Assembly: GCA_006503535.1 (NCBI GenBank)
Contig: QYRS01000011.1
Coordinates: forward strand, 2,418,001 to 2,482,000
Reading direction: 5' to 3'
From: Arthrinium phaeospermum
Lineage: Eukaryota > Ascomycota > Sordariomycetes > Amphisphaeriales > Apiosporaceae
Length of the DNA: 64,000 nucleotides
In this document: positions 33,321-42,694 of the stretch, in pieces
How positions within the stretch are numbered: position 1 is the first letter of the stretch
Layout: every line of letters starts with the position of its first letter
Notes under the pieces: generated by a model
Seen by the model: the letters and a program-made list of their open reading frames with translations, nothing else
The model's database searches: none
Told to the model about the DNA's origin: nothing
Position numbers and translations under genes: made by a program

Positions 33321-34287
33321 GTAGGTGGTAGTTCAAGAAACAGTATACAGTAGAAGTGCATTCAATGAAGACACTACCTACGGACGAAAAGGCAATGTGA
33401 AGCCGTTAAGGGATTAAGTTGTATAGCTATGGTGACTTCTAAGTCAGGTCAGTTTTCTGGACGCAAGGTGCGTACAAGGACAGTGGGGGAGGAGATGACA
33501 TCGTGCATAGGCGCAAGTACGTCGATTGCAAGCATGTGGAATGCAGCAGGATGGATGTAGGATGGATGTAGGTCCAGAGAGGTGTGATCAATAGGGGAGA
33601 TCAGTGGGCAATTGGGCTCCAAAGCCAAAAAGGCTAGCAAATGCACGGCGCAGAATCCTACATGGGGCGCTGCAGTAGTTGATACAGTACATAAGCACCG
33701 CACCAGCAGCAGCAGTAGACTGTTTGGGCCAATGACAGGCCGCGTTCGCTTGACCCGGGCGAGCAATATGCACAATTTTGCTCGGGTTTTGTGCCACCCC
33801 AAAATCCATCGCTAGCAACGTGCTTTATCGACTGCATAGAGGTTGCGGAGTGGTCTACAAGGTCCAAAATGGCTCTAGCGTCCAGCCTTCCAGTGAAAGG
33901 CCTCGAAGACCTGCGAAACCTATAATGGTTGGCTTTGATTCACTTTATGTTGTAACCAGTATCTCCTTGGCTCTGTGTTCTCCGTATGCCTCCCGATTGA
34001 GACAGTACCTGATCGCAACAGTGCCAACTGGTAATGGAGGTCTAATGAATACCGCTCCAATGCCATGCATGGAATACCCCCAATATAACCTGGGACGGGA
34101 CTTTCCTGATTGCATGTTTGAATGCTCTTGAGCCAGAGTTGACCTAACCTAACCTGCAATGTTGTCGAGATGTCCGGTATAAGTGCATGCACCTCTCTCT
34201 AGCGTGCTCTGCCCTGGTAGTTGGTGGGGAGCTACTCACACGCGACAACCAGGACTCTCGGTTCACACCAACATCAACTCGGGAGCT
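33321..34287. other. Spacer between cluster copies 8 and 9
   Basis: No gene recognised. A short tandem AGGATGGATGT pair lies near 33549-33571. Confidence 0.5.
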
Positions 34288-34543
34288 TCATCCGTCCACT
34301 CGGCGCCGGATCACCGCCTGGGGAACCATAAGGTCATTGTCAACCGCGAACCCACTATTTGCCCCATATACTTTCCGGCCATAGCAACGGGCACTGAGAA
34401 GTCCATTACGAGACACGGGTTGTCTGTAGGGGTTCGCGGGAGTGGGCGTAAGTAAGGTAGGCAATGCCTAATGCAGCAGCCTCAACAAGCAAAGATGGAA
34501 CCCCGAGAGCTAGGGCGACGATAACTTCGGTTGAAAGGGACAT
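34288..34543 (-). pseudogene. Cluster copy 9, frameshifted
   Basis: From the ATG at 34543 the head STEVIVALALGVPSLLVEAA plus ALGIAYLTYAHSRE is intact, though with a charged Glu inside the hydrophobic core. The frame then stops at 34406 after 45 codons. The family tail (VPQAVIRRRVDG and stop at 34288) persists in the frame one base over, so there is one surplus base between about 34410 and 34450. Overall span is 256 nt, against 255 for an open frame of family length. Either a recent pseudogene or a truncated head-only protein. Confidence 0.75.
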
Positions 34544-34670
34544 GGCTTGAGCCTGGGAGGACTTGATAGCTCGATGGCTTGAAGTTATTCGGGGGAGAGG
34601 GGGATGATATACAGGTTGGCATATTGAAAAGAGGACAATTGAAAGCCTAGATCGAATGGGAGAATGAACA

Positions 34671-34679
34671 TATATATAG
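34671..34679 (-). promoter_or_regulatory. TATA box of copy 9
   Basis: TATATATA on the minus strand, about 130 bp upstream of the copy 9 ATG. Confidence 0.5.
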
Positions 34680-34744
34680 GGCGACAATGGCTGCGGGAGT
34701 TATAGCGAATGGTTATAGGGCATTTTTCCAACGTCAGTAGGTTA

Positions 34745-34910
34745 AGTCCTGGCCGAGATGAGCATGGATGAGTGAAAAGGGATAAGTGAAAATGGGTGAG
34801 CTGGGTGAGAGAAAATGGATGAAGCAATGGATGCATGAATATGGAAGGATGACGATGGATAGATGAAGATGAAGATGAGAATGGAAATGGATGCATGAAA
34901 TGGATGGAAG
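34745..34910. repeat. Degenerate ATGGATGA-type purine-rich tract
   Basis: Irregular recurrence of GGATGA, GATGAAGATGA and GGATGCATGAA motifs over about 165 bp. It is strand-asymmetric (few C on the plus strand). Confidence 0.75.
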
Positions 34911-35881
34911 ATTTCACGGTGTCATCGGTGAGCCATCGCGAGTGCTGCTGGCCATCATCATCGGCTGTGCAGTATATGCAGCACCTTCCCTACATGGAGG
35001 TAGAGTACAGGCCAGGTAAGGATCTCGTGCACCGAAAGGTGAGATGGCCAATTAGAAAAGGGGCGAATTTGGAGGTTGCCTTGGCCCTCCTGCGACTCTG
35101 CAATTAGACCTCGATTTTGTTAGATATGTCTGCGCCTCTAACCAAGCATTTCGCGGGGCATCATACAGGGTACAAAGGGGAAAGATGCATCAACCTTCGA
35201 AAGCTCTTGGGTGCCGCTCGAGGTCTACATCATCAACCGTTAGTTGAGCTCCTTCAGGGCTACGCCACCTAGCCTAGACCAATTTGGTGGCTGTCGGCAC
35301 TACATTGGCTACCTCAAGATTGGCATAATACTGTATGTGGCTTACGGGAACTAGAACAACGTCATCACACGATGCATGGAGAGAGGGCAAATCTGACGAG
35401 AACCACCATAGTCTATTGTAAGCTAGGAAATCCTCCAAAATAGTACTCCATCATCAAATCTGGTTCAACCTCCCACTGCTGCCGGCGCGCTGACCTGGCG
35501 TACTGGTCTGCGAAATGGTGGCCCGGCTTGCAAGGGGTGGTTGTATGAACCAGACCGCTCCAACGTGAACGAACGAATGAATTGGCAAGTGCAAGCAACA
35601 ATCCCGAAACAAAACATCCCATATCCCCCGCAACGTGCAGTCTAGCCATCCGCCTCGATCAACCGCCGGTCCCAAACAACGCAGCCAGGGACCTCGGCCT
35701 GATCGACCAACCTTCCATACGCTCGCCTACTCCCTCGCAGAACCTCCAGCACCCAAGACCGAGGGCATGCAACAGCAGACTGCCACGAAAAGGGGACCGG
35801 GGCCAGCAAGTTGATGTTGTCGACACGGCTGCTGAGAGATCGCCCCCGGTTTACCCATCGGTCAAATCGGGCTTCTCGAGC

Positions 35882-37067
35882 TTACATGCGCGGCATGGTC
35901 GAGTTGCAGAACGAGCCCGGCGACGAGGTCCAGACGCACTCCCAGCACCACTCGCAGCTGGGGTCCTCGCTGCAGTTGACGTCGCTGTCAGAACACAAGG
36001 GGTCAGTCATGTCAGTCATGAGCTCTTCGTTCGTCATAGACATGATATCCAGGGAATGTGCTTGGGTATCGCACCTCAAGTGAAGATGTATGCGTGTGAG
36101 GGGGCAAGAGGCAGACGGAGAAAAGGAGTAAGGGGTTGAGAGGGAGGGAGAAAAAGAAAAGGGGAAGAACTCACTCGCCGCAGTTCTTGCACTTCGACTC
36201 CTGCTTAGCGCAGTCCGGATGCTTCTTGTACCCAAAGAAGGCCCCGAGGTCGACGTGGTGCCGCTTCGAGACGTCCTTGGACTTGGACTTGGACTGGGAC
36301 TTGTCGGACTTGCCAGACTTGTCGATGCTGCCCTCGATCATCTGGGTCTGGTTGACGTTGTTCTTGACGTTGGACTTGCCAGACTTGTCGGACTTGCCAG
36401 ACTTGTCGTTGCTGTCGTCCTCGATCATCTGGGTCTGGTTGACGCTGTTCTTGACGTTGGACTTGTCAGACTTGCCGGACTTGAAGCTCTGGTCACTGTT
36501 GCTGCCCTCGATCATCTGGGTCTGGTTGACGTTGTTCTTGATGTTGTTCTTGACGTTGGACTTGCCAGACTTGCCAGACTTGTCGTTGCTGTCGTCCCCG
36601 ACCATCTGGGTCTGGTTGAAGCTGGCCTTGACGTTGTCCTTGATGTTGGACTTGCCGGACTTGTCGTTGCTGTCCCGGACCACCACCATCTGGGTCTGAT
36701 TGACATTGGCCTTAACCCGGCTCATGCCGAGAATGCTCGGGAATCGCCCCTTGGGCTTCTGCTGCTGCTCATGCTGCTGCTGCTGCTCCTTCTTCTGCTT
36801 CTCTAGCTCCTGGGCCTGCTTCATCTGCTTCTCGGCCGAGATGGACGTGTCGTGGAAGGCAAGGTTCTGCACAAAAGGCACCTCGGACGGCTGAGACTGC
36901 TGCCCCTGCTGCCCCTGCTGGGATCGGCCCACGACGGTGTTGTTGCTCTGCTGATGCTGGGACTGCTGATGCTGGGACTGCTGATGCTGCATCTGCTGCA
37001 CGGGCGAAGCCAGCAAGGTCGCCGGGGCCGCGGCGAGCACGAGGGAGAGGACGGCTGACAGCTGCAT
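35882..37067 (-). CDS. Secreted repeat protein with eight-cysteine C-terminal tail
   Basis: Two exons, 36175-37067 and 35882-35984, with donor GTGAGT at 36174 and acceptor TGACAG; the product has 331 residues. It starts with a signal peptide (MQLSAVLSLVLAAAPATLLA). A Gln/Ser/His-rich block follows (three QHQQS units), then a charged Lys/Gln coiled segment. Next come five degenerate repeats of 21-33 residues, each with NQTQM followed by an SNDKSGKS-like stretch; every NQT is an N-glycosylation sequon. The tail holds all eight cysteines in about 45 residues (CAKQESKCKNCG, then CSEDPSCEWCWEC, and one more near the end) and is completed by exon 2. Even cysteine number and secretion suggest a disulfide-bonded domain at the cell surface or outside. 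No known family recognised; an effector, adhesin or wall-protein role is possible. The gene lies beside the small-protein cluster. Confidence 0.78.
36300..36720. repeat. Coding tandem repeat, five NQTQM units
   Basis: Five copies of a segment with GATCATCTGGGTCTGGTTGA or close variants, spaced 63-99 nt, inside the secreted repeat protein. Spacing differs by multiples of three, so the frame is kept. Confidence 0.88.
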
Positions 37068-38302
37068 GGTGAATTGGGTTGATGGTCTTGACGACGGGGC
37101 TCTCGTAGAATGAAGTGAAGGTGTAAGTAGAATTGCAAAGAGTGTTGAAAGCGACAAGAGTCTGTCTGTACTGGGCAGGCAAAAAAGTATGTGGAAGAAT
37201 GATAATCCCCAAAGATGAACGTTGAAGACAGCCAGGATCGATGCGATGACGATGTCTCTCAAAACCTCCGAGACAGATGGGGACGGGTTTGAGGTCGTTT
37301 ATATACGCCGAGCGACAGAACGACAAGAGGCCTGTCTCTCGAGTCCTCGCTTGGCCATCAAGTTCCACAGTCCACGAATTAGGCTCTCGAGTCACCGGAA
37401 CCATATGCCAGATACCAGACACAGGCGAGCGAAGGCCTAGAAGCCCAGAAGCCAGAAGCCAAAAACAGCCGAAGGTTATACAGTCACAAAGATAGATAGA
37501 TGGCCACGATGGGTAGGGTTGATTGATTTGAACTATTATTCCCAATTGGATTGGAGCTCGTCGCGCGATAGGGCTACGCTACCGACCGTTCTCCGCGGCC
37601 ATTCCACGCGCTCTTCCTCTCTCTCTCTTGTCCTTCATCGTACACACGCACTATATAGGTATCTCCCACGTTCACGATCTAGCACCATCACACAGAACGT
37701 CGCGCGTCCGGCTCAATCGGCGACACATACCTTTTTTCCAACCACGGGGTACATACCCAACTGGACAAGCGCCGTTGGGTAGGTAATTGTTGAAAGGCCT
37801 CTTTCGTGCTAGGTCGCTTTTCGCCGCGGACTAGCCCCCTCTGGTCCTTGTCATTGTGATATGGATTTGGCGACGTGACCTCGGGACTCGCTTCGTAATG
37901 GCAAATCGTGGTACAAATGCAATCAACCGGGGGATAGAAGATGGTGGCATCTGTCAGATTCGCACCTGGTGGTAGGCCAGAAATAGCTCAAAACATTCAA
38001 TCGTGGTACAAGACGCTCGTCTCTCTTTGGGTGGGTAGGTAGGTAGGTTCCGATTAGGTAACCCGAAAGCTTCATCTACGAAGCAAAGTTGTAGCAAGGG
38101 TTTTCTAAAACGCCCCTCGGTAAATTAGGGCTCTTCAAACAAGAGCGACACAAGCCAAAATGGGGCTTGGCAGGGGGGCTCTCAATTGAGCATGCTCTCC
38201 GACTTGCATCTAACAGTGGGCAAATTCCCGATTGGAGTCGGTAGCAGCAGAAACAGAGGGTGCGGGCGACTTTGGATGCCGAGACCAAAAGGTCCCTCAT
38301 CG
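37068..38302. other. Intergenic region
   Basis: 1.2 kb between the start of the secreted repeat protein and the 3' end of the Zn2Cys6 regulator. A GTAGGTAGGTAGGTA run lies near 38034-38048. No gene recognised. Confidence 0.5.
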
Positions 38303-41300
38303 TCAGGCACCTCCAACATTAGTACCGTCGTGGAATAGAAGTAAGGGCCACTGCATTGCCGCCGTAGCCGGCACGCCAGGTCCGCCATTCATGCCGACGC
38401 TCATGCCGAGATCGGGCTGGCCACCGTTGCTGCCATCGTTGACGTTGAGGCTACCGGACCTGGCGCCGTGGCCCAACGACATGAGCGCGTTGGCGCTATA
38501 CCGGTCCTGGTTGTCGACAATGGCGGCGGTCCAGTCCTGCCAAGTGTTGCCGCCCGTGGCTGCCGCGGCTTGCTGGCGCCAAAGCATGTCGGGTTGCGCA
38601 ATTTGCGTGGCTTGTGCGGCAAAGGCAGTAAGTGGGTTGTGGTCCGTGACTGGCGTCTGCGCTTGCGACGGTGGTTGCGTATTCTGTTGCGCCTGGCCTT
38701 GGACTTGTGTCTGGCCTTGTGCTTGCACGTGCGCCGCTGTCACTTGATCGGGGCCCTGGGCATACATGAACTGGTGGTTGCCATCGTATTGCATGTTGTT
38801 CGGGCCATGTCCCGACGAGTCACCATAGGGGATGGGCGGGTACGAGCTCTGGTCTGGAGCGGCCTCGCCAAAGTAGCTGCTGCGCGATGTCGGCATTGCT
38901 GTCGTTGGCGTGCCAGAGCTGTTGGACGGCTCGGTACCGTTGTGGCTGGAAGAGGTATTTCCGGGCGCTCCGGGCAGACTGGTGTACGTTGGCGTCTGTG
39001 GCGATTGCTTCATCATCTCCTGCGTGACGGGTATTATGACGCCCCCGGCTGTTTTACGTTGTCTGTCGCGCTCAATCCACGAGATTGTCCTATCCACGAT
39101 GGACCGCACGGCATCGTGGAACGCGTTTCCGGAGCCTAGACGCATATTAGTGGTCATTGATTGACAACAATGGATGATCATGAAGCAAACTTACCGATGA
39201 TTTTACTCGTCTCGGCCAGGATATCCAGCCACATGCCCATGTCGTGCCTCAGACTCTCCACCTCCGCGGACGTGACCTCGTACCTCCGTTCCCAGACAGC
39301 CGCCATGGAAGAGAAGGCGGCCGCAATGTAGACCGACTGCATGTAATAGGTCGTGTCGATAGACTTGATCTTGTAAAGCTTGTAGACGCATTGCAGCATG
39401 TCCTTGGCCGCCTGCTCGCATAGCCGCGTGTTCTCCGCCAGCACCTTGGGGTCCTGCGTCATGGCCACCGACGGGTGACGCACCAAGAGCCGGAACTCGC
39501 AGTCGATGTACTGCACGTACAGGGCCTGCATCTGGCCATCTCCACCCTCGACGTAGCGCAGAGCCTGGGGAAGCTCGTCCCGCCAGACCTGTAAGCGAGC
39601 CTCCAGTTCCTCGACGATCCTTAGGTAGCTCTCGGGGTCCCTGCGGGAGCAGTAGATGGTCGAGTACATCTCCAAGAAGAGGGCAGACATCTTGTAGCTC
39701 GCTATTCCGATCTCGTACAAGCACTTGCCACCGCGGGATGTGTCGACGCCTTCCGGGGTCAACATTTCGTCAGGTATCATTTCTGGGATGGGCACATCAA
39801 ACTCCTCGAGGCGGATGCCCATTGGCCGCCCCATGCGACCGTTCAACGTTACGGCCATGGATACAATCGTCCACCAGATGCGTCCTCGCATCTCGGACTC
39901 CAACGTCGGGCCTTCGCCGGGTTTCCTGGTTGCCCGGTGCAGACCGAGCTCGGTGGCCAGGCCTATGCAGTAATGCGTCATCATGCCGCTGCAGTCGGGC
40001 TTGGGAAAACTCCTCGTATGCACCGCGATCATGACCAGCGCTTGCACGTCGGCGAACGTCCGCGAGGTGGTCAGATCGACAAACTTGCTGAGCGCATAGT
40101 GGTAGTGCTTATTCGAAAGTTCGTTGAGCCTGTGTTTTTGTTCCGGGTTCTCCCGATTCCTCAGTCCGATTTGTAGATATATACAGGCGAAGACCATGTG
40201 CACCATGACCGTCTCGGCCACGGTAGGCTTGAAGCCGGGATCGTCATATAACCGGGTGAGCTGGTCGACAGATTAGCAGGCAGCAGCGATGGAGAAGGGG
40301 AGGGGCAATTTCTAGTCTTACCAGGTCCGTGAAGGTGGGCCTATGCAAGACAGGCAGAAAGGGGTACATGATGAGGAAATACCATTCTGCATAGGTGAAG
40401 GCATCTACCCTGGGCGGGTAGTCGACATGCAGAGGGGGATTGACGTTGCAGGCCGACATCATCAGCGCCTGCACTGACTTGTTGTACAGGGCCGAGCGCG
40501 GCTGGGTGCCGGGGGCGGGCTCGTCCATGTCTTCGGCGTCGAAGGAGCAGACATCGATGGTGCTGCCGAGGATGGTGAGAGTGGTGCCCTTGATGGAGCT
40601 GGAGACGGCCTTGTCGGTGGTGACGCCAATGTGGAAGTCGGCCGGTCGGGGCTCGAGCATGGACCTCGAGACCCCCGTGGTGAATTGAGTTTTCGGGGCG
40701 CGCGTCTGGCCGTTAGCCTTGACCCAGACAGAGTTTGACAGTTGCTGCCAATTCTCCTTCCCCGCGCCGCCGCCGCTAGCCATCGAGCCCGACGACCGAC
40801 ACGACGACGACGACAGCATGTTGCCCATGGCGTCGTAATTGCCCGTGGGCGAATGGCTGGGCTCGACGGCGGCGGCGCGACCCTGAAAAGTCTTGACCTC
40901 GATGCCGTTGGCGCCCAGCAGCTGCTCGAGCTCCCGGATGTGGTTCATCATGTCCGACTTCTCGCGCTCCAGCTCCTGCATGTACCCTCGACGCTCCGTC
41001 CGGCCCGTCACGCGATCCGTCACATAGCACTCGAGGTTCTGGTTGATGCAGTGGGAGCAGCCCTCGGGCAGGGCGTCGCATCGGATTTTGCGCACCTTGC
41101 ACCGGTCGCATGCCTGGCCCGTCCTCGTATACGACTGCAGTTTGCTCTTGACAACGCTCGAAAAGTCGTTTGGTGCGCCTCCGCCGCCATTACCACCACC
41201 ACCAACCATTCCTCCTCCTGACGATCCCATGCGATCCAGCTTCGGCAGCTTGCATTTGTTGTGGCTATCGGGTGTCTCGTATTCGGCATCGCCAGGCCGC

Positions 41301-41323
41301 TTCGGCGGACGGCCCGGGGCCAT
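38303..41323 (-). CDS. Zn2Cys6 transcription factor with fungal-specific regulatory domain
   Basis: Three exons, 40322-41323, 39195-40260 and 38303-39135, all consensus and in phase, giving 966 residues. The DNA-binding domain has six cysteines at residues 72, 75, 82, 89, 92 and 99, the exact CX2CX6CX6CX2CX6C spacing of the GAL4 type. It is followed by the linker VTDRVTGRTERRGY and a short coiled coil (ELEREKSDMMNHIRELEQLL) for dimerisation. Residues about 300-640 form the fungal-specific domain, with TYAEWYFLIMYPFLPVLHRPTF, then HYCIGLATELGLHR, RGRIWWTIVSMAVTLNGRMGRP and EEFDVPIPE. The C-terminus is Gln/Pro/Asn-rich and likely an activation region. The N-terminus has a Gly run. It is nuclear by class; targets unknown. 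A very long upstream region (4.5 kb) suggests complex control. Confidence 0.92.
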
Positions 41324-42406
41324 GGTATCGGTAGGTCCAAGCCTCGGGGGGCAGTCGAGGGGGGATAAAAAGCACTGGCGAGTAGCGCAAGCAGCTAAAA
41401 TCAGTCGGGCGTTTCTGGGGGAATGACGCGACGCGCGACCGTCGATGCGAACTTGGTTTAATTGCCGAACGAACCGAACCTCAACCACAAAAACGGTAGT
41501 GCGGCACGGCAATGGAGCTTGCCGGAAGAAGGAAAGAAGAAGAATAAAAAAAGCTGGGCGGCTTTTGTTCGAGAAGAATTGCAGGCGGCTTGCCGAGTGC
41601 CTGGAGGAATTGCTGGAAGATGGGGGAGCGGCAGCAGGCAGGCCAGAGCAGGTGCGACTGGAGATTCTGATTTGCGGCGGGTTTTGCCGTGGCTTGGGCT
41701 TGGGTCAAGCTGGGTCTGGCAGTGGCAGTAGTGAGCGGCCCAAGGAAACTGCCGACGGAGGTATATCCGCTGCTGATATAGCCACTACTATTCGACAGAA
41801 CACCAACCCGTCTATAAAAAATCCAAAATAGGGTATATAATAAGAACGGAAAGCTTCAGCTGCGTGTACGGATAGCTATGGCGAAAAAGTGGTGGGCGAG
41901 TCTCGGGGGGTGTTGGCGGAATACATAGGACCCTCCGTCAAGAAGTGAAAAAAGAGCGGGAGCTCGACTCAAGATAAACGAGGCAGGGCACGGCGGGACA
42001 TGACAGTGACAAGGCAGGAGACAGACAGGACGGACAAGAGCGACGAGACAAATACCACGCTCCTCAGGAGCTCGACGGGCAGAAGAGGGTCTCTTGTTAT
42101 GAGGAGCAGAGAGATGAGAGATGAGAGCGGAGACGATTAAGCCCGAACGGGGAGCCAGATGCAGAGCGACGTAGGGGTCCGTAGGGACTGGTAGGGACCT
42201 GGGCGGTACGGGGACGTGGTTCTGGCTGTTCAACGTGCCAATGGGGACGCCGGTCGGTGGTGATGGGCCCGCGAATGCTGCCATCAAGTTTGAAGAGCGC
42301 GAGTCAGCCGCTTCAGAAAGTACCTGCGAAAGGAAGACCCTTGCATCCCTGGACCCTGACCGCACCACAGATTCGGTGTTAGGTTGCGTGTAGTGTGTGA
42401 GTTGAC

Positions 42407-42456
42407 ACAGAGAGAGAGAGCAAGAGAGCAAGAGACAGAGAGAGAGAAAGAGGAAA
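42407..42456. repeat. AG-rich microsatellite
   Basis: AGAGAGAG runs interrupted by CAAGAG and ACAG over about 50 bp. Confidence 0.85.
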
Positions 42457-42668
42457 AAACCCAGGAATGCATTCGTCACCTATCGTTCGAGATGCAGAAA
42501 TGGGGTGATTTGATTTACCCGGAGTAGCAGCAGGGGAAGAAAACGACGAACGTAATAAAACCTATCTCACGTTGTCCCCTTCTGCATCCGGTGCAGGCGA
42601 TTGACGATCGATTAATTGATTGATTGATCATTGATGCACTTACCAGCAGCAAGCCTGCAGGTAGAGGT

Positions 42669-42694
42669 AGGCAGGCAGGCAGGCAGGCAGGCAG
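42669..42694. repeat. GGCA tetranucleotide microsatellite
   Basis: Six or more consecutive GGCA units followed by GACAGG. Confidence 0.92.

Larger units (their letters stand above)
34544..35881. other. Intergenic region, end of the small-protein cluster
   Basis: Contains a TATA box for copy 9 and a GATGA-rich tract (34745-34910). No gene recognised beyond it up to the secreted repeat protein. Confidence 0.5.

Noticed and set aside
22608..34543. Idea that the small proteins are N-terminal pieces of NLR or HeLo-type proteins
   Set aside because: The head is a plain hydrophobic helix with no HeLo, Goodbye-like or amyloid motif, and no NACHT or NB-ARC sequence follows any copy.
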